Assembly (NCBI GenBank): GCA_902521075.1
Contig: CABYQM010000007.1
Location: 1-52,271 of the forward strand
Length of the DNA: 52,271 nucleotides
DNA from: an uncultured Pelagibacteraceae bacterium
Lineage (GTDB): Bacteria > Pseudomonadota > Alphaproteobacteria > Pelagibacterales > Pelagibacteraceae
Reading direction: 5' to 3'
Below, one piece after another: positions 28,632-39,917 of the stretch. The position numbers were made by a program, and so were the translations under genes. The notes beneath the pieces are model-generated. The model was not told where the DNA came from. It searched no databases and saw only the letters and a program-made list of their open reading frames with translations. Every line of letters begins with the position of its first letter. The first letter of the stretch is position 1.

Positions 28632-28681
28632 ATTTAAGTCCATGATTCGAGTGTTAAAAAAAGCAAAAAAAGAGGCAAAAA

Positions 28682-29806
28682 ATGACTAAAAATAACCTAA
28701 AAGTGGTGAAAACCGCAAAAGATAAAGAATTGGAAAACAAAGAGAAAAATAAAGCATTAGACGCAGCAATCAGCCAAATTACAGATAGCTTCGGAAAAGG
28801 TTCAGTAATGAAGCTTGGTGAACAAAAAGCTATGGATGTTGAGTCTATCTCAACTGGATCTTTAAGCTTAGATCTTGCTTTAGGAATTGGTGGATTACCA
28901 AAAGGAAGAATTATTGAAATTTACGGACCAGAGTCTTCAGGAAAAACTACTTTAGCATTACAAGTAGTTGCAGAAGCACAGAAGGCAGGTGGAATTTGTG
29001 GTTTTGTTGATGCAGAACATGCTTTAGACCCAGTGTATGCAAAGAAATTAGGTGTAAATACTGAAGAGTTACTAATTTCTCAACCAGACACAGGTGAACA
29101 AGCTTTAGAAATTACTGATACATTAATTAAATCTGGCTCAATGTCAGTTCTTGTTGTGGACTCTGTAGCTGCATTAACGCCAAGAGCTGAAATTGAAGGC
29201 GATATGGGTGATACTCATGTTGGTTTGCAAGCTAGATTGATGTCTCAAGCATTGAGGAAATTAACAGGCTCAATTTCACGAACTAATACAATGGTTATTT
29301 TCATTAACCAAATTAGAATGAAAATTGGTGTTATGTTTGGAAGCCCAGAAACAACATCAGGTGGAAATTCTTTAAAATTCTACTCATCAGTTAGAATGGA
29401 CATTAGAAGAATTGGAGCAATCAAAGATAAAGATAATATCGTTGGTAACACAACAAGAGTTAAAGTTGTGAAAAATAAAGTTGCTCCACCATTTAAAGTT
29501 GTTGAGTTTGACTTAATGTATGGAAAAGGAATTAGTAAAGTAGGGGAACTAATAGACCTAGGTGCCAAAGCAGATATCGTTGAGAAATCTGGAGCTTGGT
29601 ACGCTTATAAAGGTGAAAAAATTGGTCAAGGTAGAGAAAATGCGAAACTTTACCTTGAACAAAATCCTAAAGCCGCCGCTGAAATTGAAATGGCAATCAG
29701 AGAAAAGGCTGGTGTGATCTCAAAGAAAATTGAGGGAAATCCATTAAGCGAGGAAAAAGTAGAGGCTCAAAAAAAAGAAGAAGAAATTCCTACTAAAAAA
29801 AATTAG
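28682..29806 (+). CDS. recA: Recombinase RecA
   Basis: The 374-residue protein promotes strand exchange and triggers LexA/UmuD self-cleavage. Walker A GPESSGKT is at 82-89. MAW-like [13 protein letters not shown], the L1/L2 region [27 protein letters not shown], and a lysine/glutamate-rich C-terminus complete the protein. The N-terminus is about 20 residues longer and charged compared with E. coli. It has its own terminator (29829-29854) and a possible LexA box upstream, so it is probably a single-gene SOS unit. Confidence 0.98.
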   Translation: MTKNNLKVVKTAKDKELENKEKNKALDAAISQITDSFGKGSVMKLGEQKAMDVESISTGSLSLDLALGIGGLPKGRIIEIYGPESSGKTTLALQVVAEAQKAGGICGFVDAEHALDPVYAKKLGVNTEELLISQPDTGEQALEITDTLIKSGSMSVLVVDSVAALTPRAEIEGDMGDTHVGLQARLMSQALRKLTGSISRTNTMVIFINQIRMKIGVMFGSPETTSGGNSLKFYSSVRMDIRRIGAIKDKDNIVGNTTRVKVVKNKVAPPFKVVEFDLMYGKGISKVGELIDLGAKADIVEKSGAWYAYKGEKIGQGRENAKLYLEQNPKAAAEIEMAIREKAGVISKKIEGNPLSEEKVEAQKKEEEIPTKKN

Positions 29807-29828
29807 CAGATAACTTTTAGTTATTAAA

Positions 29829-29854
29829 AAGGCGCTCGAAAGGGCGCCTTTTTT
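29829..29854 (+). terminator. Rho-independent terminator after recA
   Basis: AAGGCGCTC (29829-29837) pairs with GGGCGCCTT (29842-29850) over nine bases (one T-G wobble) around a GAAA tetraloop of the stable GNRA class. A T run continues to 29854. It separates recA from alaS, whose ATG is 50 bases further on. Confidence 0.92.
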
Positions 29855-29903
29855 CCCTTCAGAGGTGTAGACATCAATAGAAAAAGCTGTATTTTAACAA
29901 AAT

Positions 29904-32567
29904 ATGGCAAAAACATTAAACGAGATCAGATCAACTTTTCTAGATTATTTTGAAAAAAATGATCACAAGATAGTTGAGTCTAGCAATTTGGTTCCAAATA
30001 ATGATCCAACATTAATGTTTGCAAATTCAGGAATGGTCCAGTTTAAAAATGTTTTTACTGGATTAGAAAAAAGGGATTACCAAAGAGCTACTACCTCTCA
30101 AAAATGTGTAAGAGCAGGAGGTAAACACAACGATCTAGAAAATGTTGGTTACACTCCAAGACATCACACGTTTTTTGAAATGCTAGGAAATTTCTCTTTT
30201 GGAGATTATTTCAAGGAAAGGGGAATTGAACTTGCTTGGAATTTAATTACTAAAGATTTTGGATTAAATAAAGATAGATTATATGTAACAGTATTTCATG
30301 AAGACGATGAAGCCTTCAATTTTTGGAAGAAAATAGCGGGTTTTAGCGACGATAGAATTATTAGGATAGCAACTTCTGATAATTTTTGGTCAATGGGCGA
30401 AACGGGCCCTTGTGGACCTTGTTCAGAGATTTTTTATGATCATGGAGATCATTTAAAAGGTGGTTTACCTGGAACCAAAGATGAGGATGGCGATAGATAT
30501 ATTGAGATATGGAATTTAGTCTTCATGCAATTTGAGCAAGTTTCAAAAGATAAAAGAATTAATCTTCCAAAACCTTCTGTAGATACTGGAATGGGTTTAG
30601 AAAGAATTGCAGCATTACTTCAGGGCACACATGATAATTACGAAACAGATCATTTTAAAAAATTAATTAGTTCGATTTCTGAATTTACAAAAGTAAAACA
30701 AGATAAAAATAATTTATCAAGTTTTAGAGTAATTGCAGATCACCTAAGAGCTAGCTCATTTCTTCTTGCAGAAGGAGTATTACCTTCAAACGAAGGTAGA
30801 GGTTATGTTCTTAGAAGAATAATGAGAAGAGGAATGAGACATTCTCATTTGCTAGGTTCTAAAGAACCAGTCTTCAATAAAATCTTTGATACATTGAAAG
30901 ATGAAATGAAAGGAAATTATCCTGAATTAGAAAGATCAGAGACTTTAATTAAAGAAACATTAAAAATGGAAGAAGAAAAATTTTTAGTTTTACTTGATAG
31001 AGGAATTAAAATTTTGAATGATGAAATTTCAAAAATAAAAAAAGTTTTACCAGGTGAAGTAGCGTTTAAATTATATGATACTTACGGTTTCCCGTTAGAC
31101 TTAACAGAAGATATTTTAAAAAATAAATCTTTAACCGTCGATCAAAATAAATTTGATGAATTAATGAAAAAGAGCAAAGAGCTTGCAAAACAAAACTGGA
31201 AAGGTTCCGGAGATGCCTCTGAAGAAGAAATCTGGTTTGGTATAAAAGATAAAATAGGACCTACAGAGTTTCTTGGTTATGAGTTTAACCAATCAGAAGG
31301 AGTGGTGTTATCAATAATTAAAAATAATAAAGAAGCACAAAATATTTCAAATGGTGAGGAAGGGATAATTATTACTAATCAAACCCCTTTTTATGGAGAG
31401 TCTGGTGGACAAGTTGGAGATCAAGGAACAATAGTATCTGGTAATTCAGTATTTGAGGTTACGGATACTCAAAAAAAACTTGGAGATTTATTTATACACC
31501 ATGGAATTTTAAAATCTGGTGAGATTAAGATTAAAGACGTTGTAGAAATGAAAATAGACATTGAAAGACGTAACAATCTTAAGGCATATCATTCTGCAAC
31601 TCATTTATTACATGAATCTTTGAGAAGAACATTGGGAAAACACGTTATGCAAAAAGGATCTTTAGTTGCGCCTGATAGACTAAGATTTGATTTTAGTCAT
31701 ATGAAACCAATTACGGAGGATGAATTAACAATTATCGATAAATTAGTTAATGAATACGTACAAAACAAAACTGATGTAACTACAAGAATTATGACACCAA
31801 AAGCTGCCATTGAAAAAGGTGCTTTAGCTTTTTTTGGAGAAAAATATGGAGAAGAAGTGAGAGTAGTTTCTATGGGAGCGGAAAATAACTCTTATTTTTC
31901 AACAGAATTATGTGGTGGAACACATGTAAAAAATACAGGTGATATTGGAAAATTTAAAACTGTTAGCCAATCCTCAATAGCTGCTGGAGTTAGAAGGGTT
32001 GAAGCTTTAAGGGACAAACAACTAGAAATATTCTTAAAAAATAAGGAAAAAATGTCAAACCTTTCTGCACAAAAGGATGAAGACAGTATTAAAGAGGTGT
32101 CTGCTCAAATTATTAAATTAGGTGGAAAACCAAATCTAGACAATAAAGATACGAAAGGATTAATTAAAGACCTTAATAAACAATTAGAACAATTAAATGT
32201 TCAATCAGTTTTAGCTGATAAAACAAAAAATATAATTAAAGATGAAAATATAAATGGCACTCAAGTTAGATTACAAAAAATTCAAGATTTATCTCCAAAA
32301 GACCTAAGAAAACTTGTTGATGCAGGTAAAAAAGAATTGGGTGAAGGAATAGTAGTAGTATTTGCAAATAAGGATGAGAAAGTTGGTCTTGCTGTAGGTG
32401 TAACAGAAAATTTAACAAATAAATACGATGCAGTTAAATTTGCAAAACTAGGATCTGAAATTATTGGTGGAAAGGGCGGTGGAGGTCGTAAAGATTTTGC
32501 ACAGGCTGGAGGGCAAGACTCAAATAAAATCGACGAAGCTTTAGAAAAACTAAAAACCTTAATTTAA
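29904..32567 (+). CDS. alaS: Alanyl-tRNA synthetase
   Basis: The 887-residue full-length enzyme charges tRNA-Ala. The N-terminal class II catalytic core ([29 protein letters not shown]) is followed by the tRNA-recognition domain. The editing domain has its zinc-site histidines in HSATHLL and CGGTH (C and H ligands), and a C-terminal oligomerisation/DHHA1 domain carries [13 protein letters not shown]. The order and length match bacterial AlaRS. It follows recA, a common alphaproteobacterial neighbour, and its 3' end overlaps the convergent icd by nine bases. Confidence 0.97.
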   Translation: MAKTLNEIRSTFLDYFEKNDHKIVESSNLVPNNDPTLMFANSGMVQFKNVFTGLEKRDYQRATTSQKCVRAGGKHNDLENVGYTPRHHTFFEMLGNFSFGDYFKERGIELAWNLITKDFGLNKDRLYVTVFHEDDEAFNFWKKIAGFSDDRIIRIATSDNFWSMGETGPCGPCSEIFYDHGDHLKGGLPGTKDEDGDRYIEIWNLVFMQFEQVSKDKRINLPKPSVDTGMGLERIAALLQGTHDNYETDHFKKLISSISEFTKVKQDKNNLSSFRVIADHLRASSFLLAEGVLPSNEGRGYVLRRIMRRGMRHSHLLGSKEPVFNKIFDTLKDEMKGNYPELERSETLIKETLKMEEEKFLVLLDRGIKILNDEISKIKKVLPGEVAFKLYDTYGFPLDLTEDILKNKSLTVDQNKFDELMKKSKELAKQNWKGSGDASEEEIWFGIKDKIGPTEFLGYEFNQSEGVVLSIIKNNKEAQNISNGEEGIIITNQTPFYGESGGQVGDQGTIVSGNSVFEVTDTQKKLGDLFIHHGILKSGEIKIKDVVEMKIDIERRNNLKAYHSATHLLHESLRRTLGKHVMQKGSLVAPDRLRFDFSHMKPITEDELTIIDKLVNEYVQNKTDVTTRIMTPKAAIEKGALAFFGEKYGEEVRVVSMGAENNSYFSTELCGGTHVKNTGDIGKFKTVSQSSIAAGVRRVEALRDKQLEIFLKNKEKMSNLSAQKDEDSIKEVSAQIIKLGGKPNLDNKDTKGLIKDLNKQLEQLNVQSVLADKTKNIIKDENINGTQVRLQKIQDLSPKDLRKLVDAGKKELGEGIVVVFANKDEKVGLAVGVTENLTNKYDAVKFAKLGSEIIGGKGGGGRKDFAQAGGQDSNKIDEALEKLKTLI

Positions 32568-33773
32568 CTTTTGTTTTAAACTTCCATCAATTACATCTAA
32601 AAACTGGTTAGTTGTTAAATATTTTGTAGAAGGACCAATAAGTATTGCCAAATCTTTGGTCATTGATCCTGACTCAACTGACTCAACACATACCTCTTCA
32701 AGTGTTTTGGCAAATTTAATTAATTCATCATTGCTATCTAACTTTCCTCTGTGCGCCAAACCTCTTGTCCACGCAAATATAGATGCAATTGGATTGGTTG
32801 ATGTTTCTTTACCTTGCTGATGCATTCTAAAATGTCGAGTTACAGTTCCATGAGCCGCTTCTGCTTCCATTGTTCTGCCATCAGGTGCCAATAAAACGCT
32901 AGTCATTAAACCTAAAGAACCATAACCTTGAGCAACAGTATCTGACTGAACATCACCATCATAATTTTTACAAGCCCATATATATTTACCGTGCCACTTC
33001 ATTGCACAAGCAACCATATCATCGATTAGCCTATGTTCATAAGTTATACTATTTTTTTCGAATTCTGATTTAAAATTTTTTTCAAAAACATTTTGAAATA
33101 TATCTTTAAATCTACCATCATATTTTTTTAGTATGGTATTCTTTGTTGATAAATATACAGGCCATTTTTTTATTAGGCCGTAATTGAAACATGATCTTGC
33201 AAAGTCCTCTATTGATTTATCTAAATTATACATTGAAAGAGCAATACCAGGTCCTGGAAAGTCAAATACTTCATATTTTTTTTCATCACTTCCATCTTCC
33301 GATGTCCACTTAACTTCTAATTTACCTTTTCCTGGAACTAAAAAATCTGTAGCTCTATATTGATCACCGAAAGCATGCCTTCCAATAATTAATGGATCCG
33401 TCCAAGATGGGACAAGTTTAGGAATATTTTTACAAATTATTGGTTCTCTAAATACTGTTCCTCCAATAATATTTCTTATTGTTCCATTCGGAGATCTCCA
33501 CATTTTCTTTAATTTAAATTCTTCAACTCTGGCCTCGTCAGGAGTAATAGTTGCGCATTTGATACCTACTCCATTTTTCTTGATTGCATTAGCACAGTCG
33601 ATTGTAATTTTGTCATCCGTATCATCCCTGCTTTTCATTCCTAGATCGTAATACTCAATGCCTAAATCTAAATAAGGTAGAATTAATTTGTTTTTGATGA
33701 ATTCCCAAATTACTCTTGTCATTTCATCGCCGTCTAGCTCGACAATGGGATTTTTTACCTTAATTTTGCTCAT
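32559..33773 (-). CDS. icd: NADP+-dependent isocitrate dehydrogenase (homodimeric type)
   Basis: The 404-residue TCA enzyme oxidises isocitrate to 2-oxoglutarate. I start it at the ATG at 33773 ([23 protein letters not shown]), the standard N-terminus; an ATG 15 codons earlier is possible but adds a non-family leader. The sequence ([72 protein letters not shown]) is the eukaryote/alphaproteobacterial subfamily II type, NADP-dependent. It is a single gene diverging from psd and converging on alaS. Confidence 0.95.
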   Translation of the reverse strand: MSKIKVKNPIVELDGDEMTRVIWEFIKNKLILPYLDLGIEYYDLGMKSRDDTDDKITIDCANAIKKNGVGIKCATITPDEARVEEFKLKKMWRSPNGTIRNIIGGTVFREPIICKNIPKLVPSWTDPLIIGRHAFGDQYRATDFLVPGKGKLEVKWTSEDGSDEKKYEVFDFPGPGIALSMYNLDKSIEDFARSCFNYGLIKKWPVYLSTKNTILKKYDGRFKDIFQNVFEKNFKSEFEKNSITYEHRLIDDMVACAMKWHGKYIWACKNYDGDVQSDTVAQGYGSLGLMTSVLLAPDGRTMEAEAAHGTVTRHFRMHQQGKETSTNPIASIFAWTRGLAHRGKLDSNDELIKFAKTLEEVCVESVESGSMTKDLAILIGPSTKYLTTNQFLDVIDGSLKQKLN

Positions 33774-33847
33774 TTTTTGATGTATCTTAATAATTGAATT
33801 TATACTTTTTATATACATATTAATCCAGAATTATCAATTGAACGATT

Positions 33848-34495
33848 ATGATAGACAAAATTTTTCCAAAGATTCATAACGAAGGCTATAAATTTATAGT
33901 AATTTTCGTAGTAGCAACGATCATTCTATATTTCATTCATGGTTTTTTAGGTTTCATAGGTTTGGTCTTAAGTATTTGGTGTTATTATTTTTTTAGAGAT
34001 CCAGAGAGAATTCCAATAAATGATGAGAACTATTTAACAAGTCCTGCTGACGGATTAGTTTTACAAGTTTTAGATACAAACGGACCAAAAGAATTGGGTC
34101 TTGAAAATAAAAAGTTTAAGAAAGTAAGTATATTTATGAATGTATTTGATTGTCATGTGAATAGATCTCCATGTTCAGGAAAAATTGAAGAAATTTTATA
34201 CAAACCTGGAAAATTTATTAATGCATCTCTTGATAAAGCAAGCGAGGATAATGAAAGAAATTATTATAAAATTAAAAATTCTCATGGAGAAGATATAATT
34301 GTAGTTCAAATAGCAGGACTGGTTGCACGGAGAATAGTAACAGATACCTCAGTTGAAGAAAATGTTGAACAAGGATCTAGAATAGGAATGATTAGATTTG
34401 GAAGTAGAGCAGATTTATATTTTGAAAACTATGAACCATTAGTAAAAGTTAATCAAAGAGCAGTTGCAGGAGAAACATTGATAGCTAAAAGATAA
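33848..34495 (+). CDS. psd: Phosphatidylserine decarboxylase (short, archaeal-type)
   Basis: The 215-residue pyruvoyl enzyme converts phosphatidylserine to phosphatidylethanolamine. It cleaves itself at G185-S186 in RFGSRADLYF; the Ser becomes the pyruvoyl group. Other family segments are FRDPER, SPADG, FMNVFDCHVNRSP and AGLVARRIV. The short form with FGSR (rather than LGST) is the type found in archaea and many alphaproteobacteria. Membrane-anchoring hydrophobic helices are at about 17-45. It is directly followed by pssA with no gap. Confidence 0.95.
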   Translation: MIDKIFPKIHNEGYKFIVIFVVATIILYFIHGFLGFIGLVLSIWCYYFFRDPERIPINDENYLTSPADGLVLQVLDTNGPKELGLENKKFKKVSIFMNVFDCHVNRSPCSGKIEEILYKPGKFINASLDKASEDNERNYYKIKNSHGEDIIVVQIAGLVARRIVTDTSVEENVEQGSRIGMIRFGSRADLYFENYEPLVKVNQRAVAGETLIAKR

Positions 34496-35293
34496 ATGGA
34501 AAATCCAAAAAAGAATATAAGATTAGTATCGAATAAAAATTCAAGAGTTATTTTGCCGAATATTATGACTTTGGTTGGAGTATGTATTGGCTTAACTTCA
34601 ATTAAGTTTGCATTTGATGGAAGATTTGAATTATCAGTTATTGCAGTTTTAATTGCTGCAATCATCGATGGTTTAGATGGAAGAATTGCAAGATTAATTA
34701 AAGCCACATCAAAAGTTGGAAAAGAATTAGACTCATTAACGGATGTAATTAGTTTTGGCGTTGCACCAGCATTCATAATGTATTTTTGGGCGCTAGATAA
34801 TATAGGCAGATTTGGTTGGTTAATATCATTAATATATGTGGTTTGTGTTGCTTTGAGACTTGCAAGATTTAATGTTTCAACAGGAGGTGAACCTTCATGG
34901 AGAGATAATTTTTTTGAAGGCATTCCATCACCAGCAGGCGGAGTATTAGTATTAATGCCATTAATTTATAGTTTTAGCGAAGTTCAGTTTATAACTATTA
35001 ATAAAAATATTATTGTTCCATCTTTATTTATTGTTATTTCTGTACTTTTGATAAGTAAAATTCCTACATATTCTTTGAAAAGAATCGTTGTTCCAAGAAG
35101 TACCTCTATATTTCTTTTATTTGGAATAATTTTATATTTTGGTTTGTTGTTAATATACACTTTTAATACAATTATAATTTCAGGAATTATTTATTTATTA
35201 ATGATTCCAGCAAGTTCAATTCATTACTTATTTTTAAAAAAACAAAATAAAGAAAAAGATGATGGCGTTGATCATCACGAAGATATTTTGTAA
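34496..35293 (+). CDS. pssA: CDP-diacylglycerol-serine O-phosphatidyltransferase PssA
   Basis: The 265-residue membrane enzyme has the CDP-alcohol phosphatidyltransferase motif DG-x2-AR-x8-G-x3-D-x3-D (DGLDGRIAR ... GKELDSLTD, about residues 62-85). It makes phosphatidylserine, which the adjacent Psd decarboxylates, so the two genes together supply phosphatidylethanolamine. The remaining sequence has about six more hydrophobic helices. It starts immediately after the psd stop and overlaps the following gene by one base. Confidence 0.93.
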   Translation: MENPKKNIRLVSNKNSRVILPNIMTLVGVCIGLTSIKFAFDGRFELSVIAVLIAAIIDGLDGRIARLIKATSKVGKELDSLTDVISFGVAPAFIMYFWALDNIGRFGWLISLIYVVCVALRLARFNVSTGGEPSWRDNFFEGIPSPAGGVLVLMPLIYSFSEVQFITINKNIIVPSLFIVISVLLISKIPTYSLKRIVVPRSTSIFLLFGIILYFGLLLIYTFNTIIISGIIYLLMIPASSIHYLFLKKQNKEKDDGVDHHEDIL

Positions 35294-36207
35294 TGAAAGA
35301 GAATGTAATTATTTCTCTAGCAGATTCTAATTATTTTGAATTGCTAAATGAATTAATAGACTCTATTAAACAATTCAATCACAGTGAAAAGGTTGCTATT
35401 TGTATACTTGATGCGGGTTTAACAGATGAGCAAATCGTTCTTCTAAAAAATAAAGTAGACGAGATCAAAAAAGCTGAATGGGATATTGAGGTTCCACAAT
35501 CTAAAGTTAAAGGTAAGGAATGGCTAAAAAGTCAGGTATCAAGAGCATTTCTTCCAAAATATTTTCCAAACTATAAAAAATACCTGTGGATTGATTGTGA
35601 TGCTTGGGTTCAAGATTGGAGCTCAATAGACTTATATTTTAAGGCTTGTGATAATGGTAAACTAGGCATTACCCAGACAATGACACCTGGATATAGAATA
35701 TTAAGTAACGTTAATTGGTTGTTTGGAAAATTAGCCATTATAAAATCTCAAAATTTTAAACATGCTATTAAATCTAAAATTGATATTAATAAAGCAAGAA
35801 AGTTAGCATTTGCTCCGCATATTAATATTGGTGTTTTCTCATTAGAAAAAGACTCTAGCTGCTGGAATGTTTGGCAAAAAAATTTAAAAACTACTCTTAG
35901 TCATGGACAAATATTTGGTTCAGAGCAACTAGCAATAAATATATGCGTATATATTGATAATGTAGATGTTGAATTTCTTCCTCATAACTGCAACTGGTTA
36001 GCTAGCAACTTACTTCCAAAGTTTGATGAAAAGAATAAAATTTTTGTGGAACCTTTTTTACCAAATCATAAAATTGGAATTATACATTTAGCTAGTGGTA
36101 TTAAAGTAAATGATAAAGATATGAGAAACGAGAAAAATCTAGAGATAGAATTAAATACTTTGGATAATAATAAAATCTCGAAATCTTTAAGGTTCAAAAC
36201 TAATTGA
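35293..36207 (+). CDS. GT8-like glycosyltransferase family protein
   Basis: The 304-residue cytoplasmic protein has a GT-A-like start (NVIISLADSNYFELLNELIDSI) and a metal-binding DxD at D101-C-D103 (YLWIDCDAWVQD). The later AFAPHINIGVFSLEKD and SEQLAINICVY segments resemble GT8 'glycogenin/LPS' transferases. A HLASG stretch near residue 276 may be the C-terminal metal His. The substrate and acceptor cannot be named. It starts overlapping pssA by one base and ends overlapping rlmE, so it lies in the phospholipid/rRNA-methylation run. Confidence 0.6.
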   Translation: MKENVIISLADSNYFELLNELIDSIKQFNHSEKVAICILDAGLTDEQIVLLKNKVDEIKKAEWDIEVPQSKVKGKEWLKSQVSRAFLPKYFPNYKKYLWIDCDAWVQDWSSIDLYFKACDNGKLGITQTMTPGYRILSNVNWLFGKLAIIKSQNFKHAIKSKIDINKARKLAFAPHINIGVFSLEKDSSCWNVWQKNLKTTLSHGQIFGSEQLAINICVYIDNVDVEFLPHNCNWLASNLLPKFDEKNKIFVEPFLPNHKIGIIHLASGIKVNDKDMRNEKNLEIELNTLDNNKISKSLRFKTN

Positions 36208-36815
36208 AAAAAAATAAAATCTCAAAAAATTGGATTAATAAGCAGAGAAGAGATATTTATGTTAGACAATCAAAAGTTGAAGGATATAGATCAAGAGCCG
36301 TTTATAAATTAAAGGAAATTAACGAAAAATTTAAATTTTTAAAAAATAATATATCAGTAATAGATCTTGGAGCTGCTCCTGGAAGTTGGTCTCAATATAT
36401 ATCAAGTAATTTAAAATGTAATAAGCATTTAGCAATAGATTTAAAAGAAATAGAAGAAATAAAGAATGTAAAAATTTTAAAAGGAGATTTTACGGATACT
36501 GAGCAACAAAATAAAATTAATAATTATTTTGGTGGAAAAATTGACCTAATTATTTCAGATATGGCAGTCAATACTACGGGAAACAAAAACCTAGATTCTA
36601 TGGTAACTGGAGAATTAGTTTTAGAAGCTTTGGATTTCGCTACAAAAATGATGAAGCCAAATGGCTATTTTGTCTCAAAATTATTTATGGGAACTTCATT
36701 TAATGAGATAATTGCATTTTCAAAAAAAAATTTTGTAAAATTTAATGTCTATAAGCCTCCAGCAAGTAGAAAAGACTCTAAAGAAAGTTTCTTAATCTGC
36801 AAAAATTTAAGATAG
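36204..36815 (+). CDS. rlmE: 23S rRNA 2'-O-ribose methyltransferase RlmE (FtsJ)
   Basis: The 203-residue SAM-dependent enzyme methylates U2552 of 23S rRNA (E. coli numbering). The SAM motif is VIDLGAAPGSWSQY. The catalytic K-D-K-E tetrad is visible as K35 (AVYKL), the Asp in ISDMAVNTTG, the Lys in FVSKLF and the Glu in KESFLICKN. Translation must begin at the TTG at 36204, because no in-frame ATG precedes the conserved region. That codon overlaps the stop of the GT8-like gene (TTGA). Confidence 0.95.
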   Translation: MKKNKISKNWINKQRRDIYVRQSKVEGYRSRAVYKLKEINEKFKFLKNNISVIDLGAAPGSWSQYISSNLKCNKHLAIDLKEIEEIKNVKILKGDFTDTEQQNKINNYFGGKIDLIISDMAVNTTGNKNLDSMVTGELVLEALDFATKMMKPNGYFVSKLFMGTSFNEIIAFSKKNFVKFNVYKPPASRKDSKESFLICKNLR

Positions 36816-36852
36816 ATACTTTCATTTTTTTAAGAATCGTTTATATAAGGAC

Positions 36853-37917
36853 ATGGATCCTATCAAAGAAGCGCTCACTTTCGATGATGTAACCTTAGCA
36901 CCAAATTATTCTGAAATTTTACCTTCAGAAGTAAAGACAGAAGTTAAATTATCAAAACACTTAAATATTTCTATACCCCTTCTAACTTCAGCAATGGATA
37001 CTGTAACAGAGTCTAACATGGCTATTTCAATCGGTAAAAAGGGTGGAATAGGTGTTATACATAGAAATTTATCAATAAATGATCAGATAAAAGAAATAAG
37101 AAAAGTAAAAGCAAAAAAAATATTAGTTGGTGCAGCTGTTGGTGCAAGTTTAAACGAACACATAAGAGCTCAAAAGATTTTAAAAGAAAATATCGATTTA
37201 ATTGTTGTTGATACAGCTCATGGCCACACAAAAAAAGTAGCTGAAATAATAAAAAAAATTAAAAAAATTAAACCAACTAAAACAGCTTTATGTGCAGGTA
37301 ATATTGCTACAGCAGAAGCAGCTAAATTTCTGATTAAGCAAGGAGTAGATATTATAAAAGTTGGAATTGGACCAGGATCTATATGCACTACAAGATTAGT
37401 TGCGGGAATAGGAGTTCCACAGTTAAGTGCAATTTTAGATGTAAAAAAAGGTATGGGCAAAAGTAAAACAACATTAATAGCTGATGGAGGTATCAAATTT
37501 TCTGGGGATATTGCAAAAGCACTTGCAGCAGGAGCAGATGCGGTAATGATTGGATCATTATTTGCAGGAACAGATCAGGCTCCAGGAAGAATTATTAAAA
37601 GAGGTGGTAAATTATTTAAAAGTTTTAGAGGCATGGGATCTATTGGAGCAATGAATAAAGGATCAGCAGATAGATATTTTCAATCAAAACAAAAAGATAC
37701 TTCAAAATATGTAGCAGAAGGTGTTGAAGGTTTTGTTAAATACAAAGGCACAGTTGAAAAAATAATCTACCAACTAGTAGGGGGTTTAAAATCATCAATG
37801 GGATACTTAGGTGCAAAAAGAATTAAAGATCTCAGAAAAAAACCAAAATTTGTCAAAATTACTAAAGCAGGTTTTTATGAAAGTATGGTACATAACATAG
37901 ACGAAATAAAAAGATGA
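36853..37917 (+). CDS. guaB: Inosine-5'-monophosphate dehydrogenase lacking CBS domains
   Basis: The 354-residue enzyme oxidises IMP to XMP, the first step to guanine nucleotides. The TIM-barrel core is complete: the catalytic cysteine loop GIGPGSICTTR (C178), ADGGIKFSGDIAKALAAGADAVMIGS, FRGMGS and the flap NKGSADRYFQ. The regulatory Bateman module of two CBS domains (about 120 residues, inserted in canonical 485-490-residue enzymes) is absent: EIRKVKAKK runs straight into ILVGAAVGA at residues 81-97. It is followed by a TPR protein (4-base overlap) and guaA. Regulation by ATP/GTP through CBS is therefore lost. Confidence 0.93.
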   Translation: MDPIKEALTFDDVTLAPNYSEILPSEVKTEVKLSKHLNISIPLLTSAMDTVTESNMAISIGKKGGIGVIHRNLSINDQIKEIRKVKAKKILVGAAVGASLNEHIRAQKILKENIDLIVVDTAHGHTKKVAEIIKKIKKIKPTKTALCAGNIATAEAAKFLIKQGVDIIKVGIGPGSICTTRLVAGIGVPQLSAILDVKKGMGKSKTTLIADGGIKFSGDIAKALAAGADAVMIGSLFAGTDQAPGRIIKRGGKLFKSFRGMGSIGAMNKGSADRYFQSKQKDTSKYVAEGVEGFVKYKGTVEKIIYQLVGGLKSSMGYLGAKRIKDLRKKPKFVKITKAGFYESMVHNIDEIKR

Positions 37918-38348
37918 TAAAAAAAATTACCTTAGCAATAATTTTATTTTTTACTTTAGTTTTTAATATTAACGCGGAAAAAGTTAATTTTTTTGATGAA
38001 GCAAAAAGTCTTTATGAAAATGAAAAATATGAAGATTCAAAATTTTTATTTCAAAGAAATATTGTATACAATCCCAAAGACTCAAAGTCATATCTATATT
38101 TAGCAAAAATATTTAAAAATGAAGAAAACAAAACAGAACTGGAAAAAAATATAAATACAGTTTTACTACTCGAGCCAAACAACGAAGAGGCAATGTATCT
38201 ATTAATAGATATTGAGTTAGAAAGATCTAATTTTTCTAAAGCAGAGGAACTTAGAGAAGATTTTAAGAAAATATGCTCGAACCTTTGTGATAAAATCGCA
38301 TCTATAAACAAACGCCTAAAAGAGTTTGAAAAAAAAGATGCGTCTTGA
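37914..38348 (+). CDS. Secreted small TPR-repeat protein
   Basis: The 144-residue protein has an N-terminal signal peptide (about 1-21, ending NINA). About three TPR-like helical repeats follow ([64 protein letters not shown]). Two cysteines near the C-terminus (CSNLC) may form a disulfide. It sits between guaB (4-base overlap) and guaA (11-base overlap), so it is cotranscribed with them, yet as an exported protein it cannot act on GMP synthesis directly. Its function is unknown; a protein-interaction role is inferred from the TPRs. Confidence 0.75.
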   Translation: MIKKITLAIILFFTLVFNINAEKVNFFDEAKSLYENEKYEDSKFLFQRNIVYNPKDSKSYLYLAKIFKNEENKTELEKNINTVLLLEPNNEEAMYLLIDIELERSNFSKAEELREDFKKICSNLCDKIASINKRLKEFEKKDAS

Positions 38349-39897
38349 AAATAATCTAGATAAAATTTTAATAATCGATTTTGGGTCTCAGTTTACACAA
38401 TTAATTGCAAGAAAAGTAAGAGAATTAAATGTTTTTTGTGAAATTATAAGTCACAACAAACTTAAAAACTACAAAAATGAAAAAAATGTGAAAGGCATCA
38501 TTTTATCAGGTGGTCCCTTAAATGTTTATCAAAATAAAAAAGTTAAATTCAATAGAAGTATATTAAGTTTAAATATTCCAATTTTAGGTATTTGTTTTGG
38601 CCACCAGATAATCTCTAAAGAATTAGGAGGTAAAGTAAAACGAGCAAAATCAAGAGAATTCGGGTTAGCAAAAGTTACAAAATTAAAAAAAAGCGCTTTA
38701 ACCGAAAATTTCTTTTCAAAAAAATCCACCAATGTATGGATGAGCCATGGAGATGAGGTAATTAAATTACCTAAAGGTTTTAAAGTTATAGCAAAATCCT
38801 CAAATTCGAAATTATGTATGATAGAAAATGTAAAAAAAAAAATATATGGCATACAGTTTCATCCAGAAGTTTCCCATACAGTTAAAGGCAAAGTAATATT
38901 AAAAAACTTTGTAATTAAAATTTGTAAAATTAAAAAAAATTGGACATCAAAAAATCAAAAATCCAAACTTATGCAACAAATTAAAGAACAAGTTGGAAAT
39001 TCTAAAGTAATTTGTGCATTATCTGGTGGTGTAGATAGCAGTGTAGTAGCAAAATTAATTAGTAATGCGATTGGAAAAAACCTAACTTGTATATTCGTTA
39101 ATACTGGCCTGCTCAGAAAAAATGAAGAAAAACAAGTAGTAAATACTTTTAGAAAAAAATTTAAATTGAATTTAATTTATGTAAATGCTGAACAATTATT
39201 TATTAGCAAATTAAAAAACGTAACAGATCCAGAAAAAAAAAGAAAAATTATTGGAAATTTATTTATCAAACTTTTTGAAAAATACGCAAAAAAAATAAAA
39301 AATGTAAAATTTTTAGCTCAAGGAACTCTATACCCTGATTTAATTGAAAGTAAATCTGTAACAGGAAGTCAAACGTCAAAAATTAAGTCTCATCATAATG
39401 TAGGCGGTCTGCCGAAAAGGATGAAATTAAAATTGGTTGAGCCATTGAAGTATTTATTTAAAGATGAAGTTAGAATGTTAGGTCTAGAATTAAATTTAAG
39501 TAAAGAAATTATTTCTAGACATCCTTTTCCTGGTCCAGGTTTAGCAATTAGAATGCCAGGTATAATTACTAAAGAAAAAATAAAAATTTTAAAAGAAGCA
39601 GATAATTATTTTGTAAATGCATTAAGAGAACACAATCTATATCATAAGATATGGCAGGCTTATGCTGCATTACTGCCTGTTAAAACTGTTGGTGTCATGG
39701 GAGACAATAGAACCTACGAATATTTATGTTTGCTTAGAGCAATAACATCTGAAGATGGGATGACAGCGGATTATTTTCAATTTAATAAATCATTTATGCA
39801 AATGGTATCGAATAAAATAGTTAATAATATTCGAGGTATAAATAGAGTAGTTTATGATGTGACTTCTAAACCACCAAGTACTATTGAACTAGAATAG
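38338..39897 (+). CDS. guaA: GMP synthase (glutamine-hydrolysing)
   Basis: The 519-residue enzyme converts XMP to GMP. The class I amidotransferase domain has C86 (LGICFGHQ), H175 and E177 (QFHPEVSH). The ATP pyrophosphatase domain has the PP-loop SGGVDSS (229-235), and the C-terminal domain ends [12 protein letters not shown] chose the ATG at 38338 ([19 protein letters not shown]); a TTG four codons earlier is the only other start. It is the third gene of guaB-TPR-guaA. Confidence 0.96.
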   Translation: MRLENNLDKILIIDFGSQFTQLIARKVRELNVFCEIISHNKLKNYKNEKNVKGIILSGGPLNVYQNKKVKFNRSILSLNIPILGICFGHQIISKELGGKVKRAKSREFGLAKVTKLKKSALTENFFSKKSTNVWMSHGDEVIKLPKGFKVIAKSSNSKLCMIENVKKKIYGIQFHPEVSHTVKGKVILKNFVIKICKIKKNWTSKNQKSKLMQQIKEQVGNSKVICALSGGVDSSVVAKLISNAIGKNLTCIFVNTGLLRKNEEKQVVNTFRKKFKLNLIYVNAEQLFISKLKNVTDPEKKRKIIGNLFIKLFEKYAKKIKNVKFLAQGTLYPDLIESKSVTGSQTSKIKSHHNVGGLPKRMKLKLVEPLKYLFKDEVRMLGLELNLSKEIISRHPFPGPGLAIRMPGIITKEKIKILKEADNYFVNALREHNLYHKIWQAYAALLPVKTVGVMGDNRTYEYLCLLRAITSEDGMTADYFQFNKSFMQMVSNKIVNNIRGINRVVYDVTSKPPSTIELE

Positions 39898-39917
39898 AAA
39901 TAAATTATAATTTTACT

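Noticed and set aside
33774..33818. Fifteen extra N-terminal residues for isocitrate dehydrogenase
   Set aside because: The leader has no family similarity, whereas [20 protein letters not shown] at 33773 is the usual start.
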